Position numbers and translations under genes: made by a program. Below the pieces are notes generated by a model. It searched no databases, had not been told where the DNA came from, and was given only the letters and a program-made list of their open reading frames with translations. This document shows positions 27,811 through 36,928 of a stretch of DNA of 64,000 nucleotides, in pieces (within the stretch, counting starts at the first letter, position 1; each line of letters starts with the position of its first letter). This DNA comes from a bacterium (GTDB taxonomy: Bacteria > Latescibacterota > Latescibacteria > Latescibacterales > Latescibacteraceae): the NCBI GenBank assembly GCA_021372535.1, contig JAJFUH010000050.1, positions 1-64,000 of the forward strand, in the 5' to 3' direction.

Positions 27811-29184
27811 TTACACCTTTTCAGGCACAACATACGGATACCGGTAATTACGGGTCAGGTAACTGTCAGCGATGTCATCTCCGACAAACCGCTCCGCCTG
27901 AGAATCGAAGGTCAGCTCACGGCCGAGACGGTTGGAGATATTGGAAAGATGGCACAGAGCTGTGGACAGGTGACCATCCTGAATATCACCGGTCAGGTTC
28001 ATCCAGTTGTTTGTCCTGAGGGCGTAGATAAAGTTCGCGAAATGCCCCTCGCCTCCTGCGCCGGCGAGGTTCATGGGATCGGCCGATTCTTCTGCCTTGG
28101 ACTGCTCGGCGATATCGTCCGAGCTCGGTCCGGGAGTATTTTCTCTGCCGAAGTATGTTTTCCATGTGCTGCCGTTAAGGTACATCCAGCCCTCGCTGCC
28201 GTAGAAGAGGTTACCGATGCGGACATCGGCTTCACCGTTTGTGTAGAGTCCCCGAACTTCGAACTGTAAAATGGTGCCGTCCTCGTATTCGAGTGTGGAA
28301 AGCTGGGTATTGGGAGTTTCCTGGTCAGAATCGAATGCGAAGTAACCACCGACACACTTGATTTTTCGAGGATATACAGACTTATTCAGGCCCCACCGGG
28401 CGATGTCCATCTGGTGCGGGCCCTGATTGCCCAGATCGGTGCATCCATAATCCCAGAACCAGTGCCAGTTGTAATGGAACCGGTTGGGATTGAACGGGCG
28501 CCATGGTGCGGGACCAAGCCATAAATCGTAATGAACGCCCGGAGGAACCGGACATTCCTGTTTTCTCCCTATGGAGTCACGGGGTTTGAAACACAGCCCC
28601 TTCGCCATATAGACCTTGCCGATTCCGCCCTGGTGGAGAAACTCCATCGCCTTCCGCACGTTTCTGATGCTCCGGTTCTGGGTACCTGCCGCGACGATAC
28701 GGTTGTATTTACGGGCCGCTTCGACCATTTTCCTGCCTTCCCATATATTATGGGAGGTGGGTTTTTCCACATAGACATGTTTTCCAGCCTGGCAGGCCCA
28801 GATGGTTGCGAGCGCGTGCCAGTGGTCGGTGGTCGCTATCGATACGGCGTCTATTTCCTTGTCGTCAAGCACCTTTCTGAGGTCATATTCGGTCAGCGGT
28901 TTTTTCCCCTGGAGTTTCTCGACTTCCTTGACCCGTTCTCCGAAAAGATTTTCGTCGATATCGCAGAGGGTTTTAACTTCTACATTCGGAATATTAGTCC
29001 ATTCACGGTAATGCTGATTTCCGCGGCTGCGTATTCCGATGACCGCCATGACGATACGGTCGTTGGCGCCGAGTACCCTGCCGGGTTTCATTGTGCTCAT
29101 GACTGCTCCGGCGGTAAGCCCTCCGGCTGTCTTTGCGCTGTTTGCAAGAAACTTGCGGCGTGTCAGTTCGGTGTTTTTATTCAT
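27811..29184 (-). CDS. Tat-exported Gfo/Idh/MocA oxidoreductase
   Basis: A 457 aa oxidoreductase with a twin-arginine signal (LTRRKFLANSAKTAGG). Landmarks are GIRSRGN in the Rossmann loop, CDIDENLF, DHWHALATIWACQ, VEKPTSH (EKP box) and, in the C-terminal domain, WHWFWDYG. It parallels the plus-strand protein at 20638 block by block, so the two are paralogues. Members of this exported group are thought to oxidise sugars, often at C3, with tightly bound NAD. The ribosome site AAAGGGGAA is clear. It follows the TIM-barrel gene at 29284 by 99 bp in the same direction. Confidence 0.82.
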   Translation of the reverse strand: MNKNTELTRRKFLANSAKTAGGLTAGAVMSTMKPGRVLGANDRIVMAVIGIRSRGNQHYREWTNIPNVEVKTLCDIDENLFGERVKEVEKLQGKKPLTEYDLRKVLDDKEIDAVSIATTDHWHALATIWACQAGKHVYVEKPTSHNIWEGRKMVEAARKYNRIVAAGTQNRSIRNVRKAMEFLHQGGIGKVYMAKGLCFKPRDSIGRKQECPVPPGVHYDLWLGPAPWRPFNPNRFHYNWHWFWDYGCTDLGNQGPHQMDIARWGLNKSVYPRKIKCVGGYFAFDSDQETPNTQLSTLEYEDGTILQFEVRGLYTNGEADVRIGNLFYGSEGWMYLNGSTWKTYFGRENTPGPSSDDIAEQSKAEESADPMNLAGAGGEGHFANFIYALRTNNWMNLTGDIQDGHLSTALCHLSNISNRLGRELTFDSQAERFVGDDIADSYLTRNYRYPYVVPEKV

Positions 29185-29283
29185 GCTATTCCCCTTTTTA
29201 GTATAAAGTGTTTGGTCTTTTTTTATATTTCAACTACATGCAGATGGTTCCGAAAACTGACAGTAATCATTCACTCTATCATG

Positions 29284-30213
29284 TCATGCCTCTAACAGGT
29301 TTTTAAGTTTCCCGATATACTGAGGAATCTCGATACGCGGATCACCCTTTGCTTCGTATTCGAGGGCAACCCATCCCCTGTAATTGGCTTTGACCAGAAT
29401 ATCCCTGAGTTTCCCGAGGTCGGCGGGGATAAGGGAGCCGTCCGGCTGGAAAACCTCAACTTTGACCTGCACGTTCACGGCGCGCGGGGCTGCCATTGCC
29501 AGTTCCTCGTACGGATTAGTGCGGTAATTGCCGGTGTCGAGGTTGATACCGAACCATGGGTGCCTGCCTACGGCATCGCAAATGGCGAGGTGGTCGGCAA
29601 CGAGGGCGGTGATTCCACCGTGATTTTCGAGCCCGAGCATAATACCGCACTGTGCCGCATGGCCGAGGCATTCCCTGATTCCGTCGGCGACCCAGCTGAT
29701 GCCGGTCTGTTTATCGGTTCCCTCGGGCAGTGTGCCGGCAAAAATCCGTATGTGCGGTGCAAAGAAATCGACCGAATAGTCGATCCACTTTTTCACATGA
29801 TCGATTTCCTTCTGCTTTGCAGGTCCGGAAGGCATGCAGAAATTATTGCGTATAGCTGTTCCGCTGATTGTGACGCCGCTGCCGAATGCCCGTCGCTTGA
29901 GCTCGGTCAGGTAGGATTTGTCAAATCCTTCCTTGAAGTAATATGAGGTGAGCTCGGTTCCCGCCAGATTCATTTCGGCGCACCAGTCGATAAATCCGAA
30001 CAGGTCCATTTCACCTTTCTGCAGGGCATCACGCATCGAATATGCGGCAAGGGAGACATGCATGTTTTTAGGTTTAACGGCTCCGGCCTGCGCAGATGTT
30101 TCTCCGGTGGATACAAGCGACGAAACAACCGCTGTCGTTGCCGTAAACGCGCCCGTTTTGAGAGCGTCACGGCGCGAGAAAGCCATGGTGTTCGGATTAT
30201 CGGTAGTGTTCAT
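29284..30213 (-). CDS. Tat-exported TIM-barrel sugar isomerase/epimerase-like protein (first gene of cluster)
   Basis: A 309 aa xylose isomerase-like TIM-barrel protein with a twin-arginine signal (SRRDALKTGAFTATTA). Metal-site candidates are GLENHGG (Glu), GINLDTGNYR (Asp) and VQVKVEVF, with ALEYEAKGD near the end (Glu). ATG 30213 is preferred because GAGGAG lies in front of it. Being furthest upstream on the minus strand, it probably opens the seven-gene run that ends at 22057. Its substrate is unknown, but the cluster suggests an oxidised sugar. Confidence 0.8.
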   Translation of the reverse strand: MNTTDNPNTMAFSRRDALKTGAFTATTAVVSSLVSTGETSAQAGAVKPKNMHVSLAAYSMRDALQKGEMDLFGFIDWCAEMNLAGTELTSYYFKEGFDKSYLTELKRRAFGSGVTISGTAIRNNFCMPSGPAKQKEIDHVKKWIDYSVDFFAPHIRIFAGTLPEGTDKQTGISWVADGIRECLGHAAQCGIMLGLENHGGITALVADHLAICDAVGRHPWFGINLDTGNYRTNPYEELAMAAPRAVNVQVKVEVFQPDGSLIPADLGKLRDILVKANYRGWVALEYEAKGDPRIEIPQYIGKLKNLLEA

Positions 30214-30690
30214 CGGCGGCTCCTCTGATATTCTATGTATCACAAGGACATTAAGTAATTGAATGTTTACGGATATAGTATAACAAAATGTGCATTCATG
30301 GAGTAGTATGAGAAATATACATAAAAAATGCAGATGAATTCAGATAGTCAAGTAATTCCGCCTGAAACGATAAAAAATAAATGTACGATGCCCATATGCT
30401 TGGAAAAAGCGAGAATAGTATTGCCCGCGATATGAAAGAGAGTTACCATTTATAATAATTGTTTATGGCACTATCGCACCGTAATACGTATTTTATAAAT
30501 CCGGATACCAATTAAAAGTGTTGTGATAAACACCATTTACGTGGATATAAACTGTCAAGAGTCGGCACGAAGTACCGATTTACATGTTTTTGACAGCAAC
30601 AAAACAACACATTTCGTCATGGGGCTTGTGAAAAAAATCCTTTTTCACAGCCCTCTTAAACTATCACACATGCAGAAGGGAGAAACGGAG
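30214..30690. other. Divergent promoter region of the sugar cluster
   Basis: This gap lies between the divergently transcribed TIM-barrel gene and the amidohydrolase lipoprotein, so both promoters should be here. The sequence is AT-rich. No clear operator or -10/-35 pair stands out, and the frame from a GTG at 30523 into the next gene lacks a ribosome site. Confidence 0.4.
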
Positions 30691-31617
30691 ATGTACGGTA
30701 AAATCAGAATCCTGACAGGTTTGTTTCTGATGATATATCTCATGGGCTGCGGTCAGCAGGCGCAGGAAAAAACAGAAGCTGCGCCACCTCCGCAGGCGCC
30801 GAATCTTTCAACACCCGGATTTATCATCGATTCGCACATCCATTACCGGGCAACGGACGAATGGGAGAAATCCTTTCTGGAGATTTTCGGGAAATTTAAT
30901 GCAATGGGATGCATCCTCGTCAACATGAAAGACCTCGACAGGGGAATTGCCTTTGCACAGGCTCATCCCGATCGGGTAATCCCTTATGCCGCCATTGATA
31001 TCGACAGTCCCACAGTGCTCAAGGATATACAAAAAGTGAAAGATATGGGATTTCAGGGTCTCGGCGAGCTGTTTGCCGTCCACCAGTGGAATTACGATGA
31101 TCCGAAATACGATCCCATATGGGCTCTTGCAGAGAAGCTCAATCTCCCCATAGCGCCGCACACCGGAATTCTTGCCAACGGCATGATGGCCCGTATGCGG
31201 CCGGGGTATCTCGCGACAATCGCGTCCAGATTCCCCAATCTCATCATCCACGCTGCTCATTTCGGCAATCCCTGGTATGACGAGGCGGGAGAAGCGACGA
31301 GGAGAAACGGAAACCTGTTCTTTGACATGACCGGTTCCTCGCTCATCAAGAAAGATAATAATCCGGGTATCTGGAAGGAATACCTCTGGTGGACTCCCTA
31401 TATCGGGAAGGCCCATATGCCTAAAGACGCTGTTCCGGCGTTTCAGAAAATCGTTTTCGCCACGGACGAAGACCCCGAAGCGCTTGAGGAAAACATTATC
31501 CGTTTCAACAAGATGCTCGATGCCTGCGGGGTGGACGAAGCGACACGTAAAAAATGCTATTACGAGACGATTGCCCGTATACACGGTATCGATCCGGAAA
31601 AGTATCTGAAAAAATAG
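30691..31617 (+). CDS. Amidohydrolase lipoprotein (amidohydrolase 2 family)
   Basis: A 308 aa exported metal-dependent hydrolase-like protein. A lipoprotein signal ends LMGC (C20). The TIM barrel begins with IDSHIHYR (metal ligands H49 and H51). Other landmarks are LPIAPHTGI (His), IIHAAHFG (His) and FATDEDPEA (catalytic Asp). This arrangement matches the amidohydrolase 2 group, which includes decarboxylases and lactonases. In this setting a sugar lactone is a plausible substrate. Start at ATG 30691 with an AGGGAG ribosome site; the frame remains open upstream but no start there is better. It is divergent from the minus-strand sugar cluster. Confidence 0.75.
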   Translation: MYGKIRILTGLFLMIYLMGCGQQAQEKTEAAPPPQAPNLSTPGFIIDSHIHYRATDEWEKSFLEIFGKFNAMGCILVNMKDLDRGIAFAQAHPDRVIPYAAIDIDSPTVLKDIQKVKDMGFQGLGELFAVHQWNYDDPKYDPIWALAEKLNLPIAPHTGILANGMMARMRPGYLATIASRFPNLIIHAAHFGNPWYDEAGEATRRNGNLFFDMTGSSLIKKDNNPGIWKEYLWWTPYIGKAHMPKDAVPAFQKIVFATDEDPEALEENIIRFNKMLDACGVDEATRKKCYYETIARIHGIDPEKYLKK

Positions 31618-31960
31618 CATGATATTTAACCCGACCGATTCGAAAAAAATCAATGGAACGCGGATTTTCGCGGATTTGTTTTTTTCTCTGTTTCAATGTG
31701 AACGATCAATAATTCTAAAGATAGTCTATACATTCTTTTGTATGTATTTGTGTCTTAGTGTCTTTGTGGTAAGATTTTTTGAATTATTGCTCCGGCGGAT
31801 AAATAATGATACCAATAGCAGGAATAGATGCCGAAACAAGTTCGGCATGACGTCATCCGATATCACTGTTTAATCGCCGAAGCAATATCCTGATAAAAGT
31901 GATAAAAAACTGTTGTGCCGGGCAGAAAATCGGTATTAGACACTGACGAAAAGAAGGGTG
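31618..31960. repeat. Intergenic gap with composite repeat copy 2 and a half REP
   Basis: Positions 31651-31785 carry the composite repeat ('ggaacgcggattttcgcgga' then, after about 70 bases, 'gtgtcttagtgtctttgtgg'). Positions 31824-31855 carry one arm of the REP-like element ('atgccgaaacaagttcggcat'), a hairpin with a 9 bp stem. Nothing else is recognised. Confidence 0.65.
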
Positions 31961-33100
31961 ATGTATACCTACCAGCTTACGAACAGATATTTTGCCCAGA
32001 TAGCCGATGGCCTGGAGGACCTCGGGGCGGAAGAGCTTCACGAGCTGGGCGCCCGGAATATCAAAACCGCATACCGTGGTATCTATTTTGAAGCGGATTT
32101 GGGCACTCTTTACCGTATTAATTATGTGTCACGGCTTGTATCGCGGATTCTTGCGCCATTGAAGGTATTCAAATGTCACAGCACAAAATATCTGTATCGG
32201 ACGGCACGGTCGATTGAGTGGACGGATTTTTTTACGGTCGATAAAACCTTCGCCGTTTTCGCTACCGTGGCGAACAGCACCATTTCCCATTCGCAGTATG
32301 CCGCGTTGTGCCTGAAAGATGCAATCGTTGACTGGTTCCGTGAGCGGTGCGGTTCACGGCCGTCGGTCGATACCATCGATCCCGATGTATGGATCAATCT
32401 GCATATCGAGAATAACCGGGCTGTCATAAGTCTCGATACTTCCGGCGGGTCGCTCCACCGTCGCGGATACCGTTCCGTTTCGGTCGAGGCGCCCATGCAG
32501 GAAACGCTTGCTGCGGCGATTATCCGTCTTTCGGACTGGGATGGAACGCAGCCGCTGTACGATCCCATGTGCGGCTCCGGCACCCTGCTCGCCGAGGCGC
32601 TCCTTCGGTACTGCCGTATACCTTCCGGGATATTACGGAACCATTTCGGATTCGAGCTGCTGCCTGAATTTGATAAAAACGTATGGGAATCGGTCAGAAA
32701 AGATGCCGGTCATCTTATCCGACCGTTGCCGGAAGGTCTCTTGGCGGGAAGCGACAGCGATCGTGAAGCCATTAAAGCCGCGTCGGCCAATATCCGGAGC
32801 CTGCCGGGAGGGAAACATGTGTCGCTGCAGGTAACGGATTTCAATAAAATTTCCGCTTTGGAGCATTCGGTGATTGTCTGTAATCCCCCCTATGGCATAC
32901 GGAGCGGGAAAGACGAGGATATTGCCGCGATATACGGAGCGTTCGGCGTGTTTCTGAAACAGCGCTGCAAGGATTCGACGGTGTATATTTATTTCGGGGA
33001 CAGAAACCTTATCAGGTATATCGGGTTGAGACCCGCATGGAAAAAGCCGCTCAAAAACGGCGGTCTCGATGGCAGGCTGGCCCGGTTCGACATGTATTAA
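31961..33100 (+). CDS. THUMP-domain class I RNA methyltransferase (RlmL/YpsC-like)
   Basis: A 379 aa protein with an N-terminal ferredoxin-like and THUMP region (residues about 1-155) that binds RNA, and a C-terminal Rossmann methyltransferase. The catalytic part shows DPMCGSGT near residue 200 (SAM-binding motif I) and NPPYG near 307, the motif of amino-methylating enzymes. Relatives methylate guanine N2 in 23S rRNA. The ATG at 31961 follows AAGAAGGG; a GTG one codon earlier is also possible. It is a housekeeping gene and has no operon partners nearby. Confidence 0.88.
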   Translation: MYTYQLTNRYFAQIADGLEDLGAEELHELGARNIKTAYRGIYFEADLGTLYRINYVSRLVSRILAPLKVFKCHSTKYLYRTARSIEWTDFFTVDKTFAVFATVANSTISHSQYAALCLKDAIVDWFRERCGSRPSVDTIDPDVWINLHIENNRAVISLDTSGGSLHRRGYRSVSVEAPMQETLAAAIIRLSDWDGTQPLYDPMCGSGTLLAEALLRYCRIPSGILRNHFGFELLPEFDKNVWESVRKDAGHLIRPLPEGLLAGSDSDREAIKAASANIRSLPGGKHVSLQVTDFNKISALEHSVIVCNPPYGIRSGKDEDIAAIYGAFGVFLKQRCKDSTVYIYFGDRNLIRYIGLRPAWKKPLKNGGLDGRLARFDMY

Positions 33101-33204
33101 CATTGGGCGTAATCCCTCATATTTCACCGTTCGCAGCGACAGGGCATCATGAAACTGTTTGATCCGATTATGCTTTTTATTACCCCGGTGTATGGACAAT
33201 ATCG

Positions 33205-33245
33205 ACGGATTTCGTCATACCGAATTTATTTCGGCATCTGTTCCG
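33205..33245. repeat. Half copy of REP-like element
   Basis: 'gtcataccgaatttatttcg' followed by 'gcatctgttcc' is one arm of the REP-like element, in the orientation opposite to the half copy at 31824. It lies between the RNA methyltransferase and the DUF45 gene. Confidence 0.6.
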
Positions 33246-33345
33246 GATATCGGTATCAATGTTTTTCTTGAAGTACTGTTGAAGATAAAAGAGCGATTCC
33301 CCGATAGAAAACCGATGAAAATAAAAGAGAAGGAGGGTGTTATTT

Positions 33346-33915
33346 ATGGCGGGTTCCGCCACGATTGAAATTGACAGGATAGGTCCGGTGTTCTTTGAAA
33401 GGAGCAGACGGGCCAGGCACCTCGTCATTTCGATTAAACCGGTGAGAGGCGTACGTGTTGCTGTCCCGTATGGAGTTACCTTCGAAAATGCCCTCACCAT
33501 CGTCCATGCAAAAATACCATGGATACTGAAACATCTGGCGCGGATGAAAAAAAGTGAGCATTATCATAAAAAGCAGTCCGTCGATAACATCGGCATCGAC
33601 CCGATTGAAGCAGCGCGAAAGCTCGTGCGAAGACTTCGTGAACTGTCCATTCAGCATGGTCTGCCTTTTAAAAAAGTGACCATACGAAACCAGAGGACTC
33701 GCTGGGGAAGCTGTTCGTCAAAAAACAGTATCAGCCTCAATATGAACCTTGTGAAACTGCCGGATGATCTGATCGATTATGTGCTTATACACGAGCTTGT
33801 TCATACACGCATCAAGAACCACAGCATTGATTTCTGGACGGAGATGAACAGGCACATAAGTGATGCGCGGCTTCTCAGTAAACGGTTGAAAAAATATTGC
33901 ATTGAAATACTTTAA
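33346..33915 (+). CDS. DUF45/YgjP-like metallopeptidase
   Basis: A 189 aa protein of the YgjP/WLM-type zinc metallopeptidase family. It has the zinc motif HELVH (H149, E150, H153) and the upstream RTRWGSCSS block, about residues 120-128, which is diagnostic of this family. Members often sit near type I restriction genes or stand alone; here it stands alone. Start at ATG 33346 after AAGGAGG. The GTG at 33337 would add three residues only. The biological substrate is unknown for most members. Confidence 0.83.
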   Translation: MAGSATIEIDRIGPVFFERSRRARHLVISIKPVRGVRVAVPYGVTFENALTIVHAKIPWILKHLARMKKSEHYHKKQSVDNIGIDPIEAARKLVRRLRELSIQHGLPFKKVTIRNQRTRWGSCSSKNSISLNMNLVKLPDDLIDYVLIHELVHTRIKNHSIDFWTEMNRHISDARLLSKRLKKYCIEIL

Positions 33916-33975
33916 ACGAACGGAGCATATAACGAAGCAACTAAATACAGATACATGTTCTGAAAGGGGGAAACA

Positions 33976-34965
33976 GTGAAACCGGTACGATGGGGAATTA
34001 TCGGGGTAGGGAAGCATGCGGTCATGAGAATAATCCTGCCCATGCAGAAGACAGAAATGGTAGAGCTTTATGGCATTGCATCCCGCAATCCTGAAAAGGC
34101 ACGGCAGATATCCGGGAAATTCGGGATACCGCGTTCTTTTTCTTCCTATGAGGAACTACTCGCGGATAAGTCGATCGAGGCGGTATTCATTCCCCTTCCC
34201 AATCATATCCATCTCGAATGGATAAAAAAAGCCGCGGATGCGGGGAAACATATCCTCTGCGAAAAACCGCTCACGCTCGATGCTGCGGAAGCCCAAGAAG
34301 CCGTCGATTATACACGGAGCAGAAATGTGCTCCTCATGGAAGCTTTCATGTACCGGTTCCATCCGCAGTGGAGACGGGTCAGGGAACTGATCATTACCGG
34401 AAATATCGGAACCGTCAGGGCTGTCCATACCTATTTCAGCTATAACAACACCGATCCCCGCAACATCAGGAACATGCTCGAAACAGGAGGCGGCGCCCTC
34501 TATGATATCGGATGCTATGCTGTCTCTACGGCACGGTATGTTTATGGCTGCGAGCCTGAAAGAGTATTGAGTCTCATCGCCCGGGATACGTCGTTCAAAA
34601 CAGATGTGCTGACCTCCGGTCTCATGGATTTCCCCGAAGGGCATGCCCTCTTTACCGTAAGCACCCAGGCATTCCCGCATCAGAAAGTGGATATTCATGG
34701 CTCGGGCGGAAGGATACTGGTTCATATTCCCTTCAACACCTTCGATGACGTTCCCGCTGCGGTCACGGTGTCCACGGGTGTCGGTGTCCGTGAGGTGCGG
34801 TTCGATCCCGTCGATCAGTACGGTCTCCAGTTTGGGGAGTTTTCGGAGGCAGTTCGGAAGGGCGGGCCGGTTCCGGTGCCTCCTGAGGATGCGGTCAATA
34901 ACTGCATGGTTCTGGATGCGTTTTTCAGATCGGAAAAGTCGGGAACATGGGAAACGGTGGGGTGA
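33976..34965 (+). CDS. Gfo/Idh/MocA oxidoreductase (cytoplasmic)
   Basis: A 329 aa NAD(P)-dependent oxidoreductase without a signal peptide, unlike the four exported members in this window. The N-terminal GIIGVGKHA is the cofactor loop, CEKPL near residues 95-99 the catalytic box, and GALYDIGCY a C-terminal-domain motif with the usual Asp and His/Tyr. It resembles the trans-1,2-dihydrobenzenediol/xylose dehydrogenase group. GTG at 33976, with an AAAGGGGG ribosome site, is taken as the start. It probably oxidises an intracellular sugar. A clean terminator follows. Confidence 0.82.
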   Translation: MKPVRWGIIGVGKHAVMRIILPMQKTEMVELYGIASRNPEKARQISGKFGIPRSFSSYEELLADKSIEAVFIPLPNHIHLEWIKKAADAGKHILCEKPLTLDAAEAQEAVDYTRSRNVLLMEAFMYRFHPQWRRVRELIITGNIGTVRAVHTYFSYNNTDPRNIRNMLETGGGALYDIGCYAVSTARYVYGCEPERVLSLIARDTSFKTDVLTSGLMDFPEGHALFTVSTQAFPHQKVDIHGSGGRILVHIPFNTFDDVPAAVTVSTGVGVREVRFDPVDQYGLQFGEFSEAVRKGGPVPVPPEDAVNNCMVLDAFFRSEKSGTWETVG

Positions 34966-35058
34966 CGCTATCCTTTAGATTCAGCCGATTACTCCGACAA
35001 TAAGCCCGGTCTGTGAAGATTGAACACTTTCAGGGCGGAACAGTGCTGCCCAATTCGT

Positions 35059-35094
35059 AAAAAGACCCGGAAACCATTGGATCCGGGTCTTTTT
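35059..35094. terminator. Bidirectional intrinsic terminator
   Basis: AAAAAGACCCGG and CCGGGTCTTTTT form a 12 bp inverted repeat around a 12-base loop. A's on one side and T's on the other make it work in both directions, for the plus-strand oxidoreductase (ending 34965) and the minus-strand lipoprotein gene (ending 35147). Confidence 0.88.
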
Positions 35095-35146
35095 GACTCT
35101 GGATGCTGCCATGTTCTGTTTTGGAAATGTGAAACAGCACGATGTG

Positions 35147-35785
35147 TTACTTTTTACGGGGAGCTGCCTTCGCCTTCGGTTTAGCTTTGGATTTGGCTGC
35201 CTTCTCCATCTCTAATGCTTTTGCAGCCTCAATTTTCTGCTGGGCAGTCTGCATGGAAGCGGCGATCTTGCCTTTCAGTGAATTGGAATCGTCATATACC
35301 TTCACGAAGGAGGAATTATCGAGGTCGGTTTTGAGTGCCTGGAGCTGGCTCTCGAATGCGGTGATTTCATCGGCGAACGATTTACTGTCAGCCGCACCGA
35401 GCAGTTTGGCAGTTTCGGGAGCGAGGAATGATTTCATCTTTTCTATCTCGGCGTTCACATCGAGTACTGCTTGTCCGGCAACTTTTTTACCGTTCGTTGT
35501 TGTCGCGGTAATAAGAGCAGTAATATCCGCTTTTAAAGAATCCGCAAGAGCGGTGGCGGGACCGAATTTTTTCTGGTCCATCATACCCTGTAGCTCATTC
35601 ATCTTCTTTGATATCTGTGCGTACTGGTCGGGGGCGAAAATCTTTGCGCCTTTGGTTTCAACATTCTGCATATCGTTCTGGAGCGCGGTAACCTGTTCTG
35701 TCGGAGGCTTTGCACAACCGGTAAATATCATTATACTTGCCATTACTATCATGGCAACAGCAGCTAAGAGCATTTTGTTTTTCAT
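35147..35785 (-). CDS. Helical lipoprotein of unknown function
   Basis: A 212 aa predicted lipoprotein. The signal peptide ends at FTGC (C24). The mature part is rich in Ala, Lys, Gln and Glu, with long helical or coiled-coil stretches (about residues 30-190) and a very basic tail of alternating Ala and Lys/Pro-Lys (about 195-212). I do not recognise a family. The basic tail could touch peptidoglycan, lipopolysaccharide or nucleic acid; this is only a guess. The gene has its own terminator side and no obvious operon. Confidence 0.65.
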   Translation of the reverse strand: MKNKMLLAAVAMIVMASIMIFTGCAKPPTEQVTALQNDMQNVETKGAKIFAPDQYAQISKKMNELQGMMDQKKFGPATALADSLKADITALITATTTNGKKVAGQAVLDVNAEIEKMKSFLAPETAKLLGAADSKSFADEITAFESQLQALKTDLDNSSFVKVYDDSNSLKGKIAASMQTAQQKIEAAKALEMEKAAKSKAKPKAKAAPRKK

Positions 35786-36133
35786 GGCTTGATAATCCTT
35801 TCATTTTTCGGTTTCATGGAACTCAAACATTTCCATGTTCATGAAAATAAAATACGAACAAGATATAAGACTCAGACTTCGCGCGTTTCAAAGCATTGCT
35901 GCCTGAACGGTAACGCCATATTCTCTCGGTGTCTCTTTCCCAAACCGTATTCATGTAAGTCCGGTACATGCCACTAACGGGAATCCACGATGAGGCTTTA
36001 CCGATTACTGAAAACGAAGTATGTAATGGACACGTTTTTCTCTCCGCCTCATTCAAGTCTCATGTAGTTCATATTAGTTTCCGGATACTGTTAACGGCCG
36101 CATGCACTGGTGAAACGGCTTCAGTATCGAGAT
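35786..36133. other. Intergenic gap, nothing recognised
   Basis: The gap separates two minus-strand genes. Short open frames exist on both strands but lack ribosome sites and family features. No repeat of the window's families is evident. Confidence 0.4.
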
Positions 36134-36352
36134 TTATACAGTTTTCTCCTTTCTGTCCATTTTTACTGTTTTTTCTTGAGCAGTTGACAATGATGTCGTA
36201 TCTATCTCATCGGTGATTTCATGTGCTGCTTTTTTAAATTCATTGATTCCCTTGCCAAGTCCACGGGCGATTTCAGGTATTCGTTTTGCGCCGAAAAGAA
36301 GAAGAATAACCATAAATATGAGTATCAGTTCTGATGGACCGACACCAAACAT
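36134..36352 (-). CDS. tatA: Sec-independent translocase component TatA/TatE
   Basis: A 72 aa protein with the TatA pattern: a short N-terminal transmembrane helix (about residues 5-21), the FGAKRIPEIARGLGKG hinge and amphipathic helix (FG at 20-21), and a polar acidic tail. TatA forms the pore-like oligomer that exports folded twin-arginine proteins. At least five proteins encoded in this window have likely Tat signals. No tatB or tatC is next to it. An AAGGTGG ribosome site supports the start. TatA, TatB and TatE are hard to separate by sequence alone; the length and sequence favour TatA/E. Confidence 0.9.
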   Translation of the reverse strand: MFGVGPSELILIFMVILLLFGAKRIPEIARGLGKGINEFKKAAHEITDEIDTTSLSTAQEKTVKMDRKEKTV

Positions 36353-36928
36353 ATTGCCACCTTCCCATCTTCAAAGTTATACATTGGGTATAAATATAGT
36401 ATTATGGATACACCCGCTTTGCCGGATACGACAAAGCAGGTGATACATGGACTGTTCAAACGGTATTGCGGCTCGGAAAGAAGACTATGTAAAATTATCC
36501 TTGAGGTTGAAGAAAAGAGGAGTATTAACACAAAAGAGAATAAAGGGAGCAGCAGAATTAAAAAGAATAGAGCGGTCTTTTATTATTCTTTGAATAACCG
36601 AAGATAATATCCGGTATTTGATAATAATGTGAGAATATTTCATATCAATACAATATAATATATATTTATAAAATATAAAAGAAGAAATTTATGAATTATA
36701 ATTTAGATTATAAATATAATAAATAATAATGAATTGAGTAAAATTCAGCGAAAAATATATTTATATTTAACCTTTCATTTTAAATGGAAAAAAATAAAAA
36801 AGCAATAAAAAAATACAAATATTTTTCTTTAAATAAGTTATATAATTATATATAGATTATATATATAATATTACAAATCAATTAGTTATAAGCATTATCA
36901 ATCAAAATTCGTGCAAAAAAATATTTTA
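36353..36928. other. Extremely AT-rich non-coding stretch
   Basis: From about 36600 to 36930 the sequence is almost only A and T, with long A and T runs and many TA steps. It lies directly upstream of a promoter-like sequence at 36929. A short frame near 36404-36607 lacks a ribosome site and family features and is not called. Such tracts can be curved DNA, UP elements or nucleoid-protein binding sites. Confidence 0.6.

Noticed and set aside
36404-36607. A 67-codon plus-strand frame next to tatA
   Set aside because: No ribosome site, no recognisable features; it runs into the AT-rich tract.
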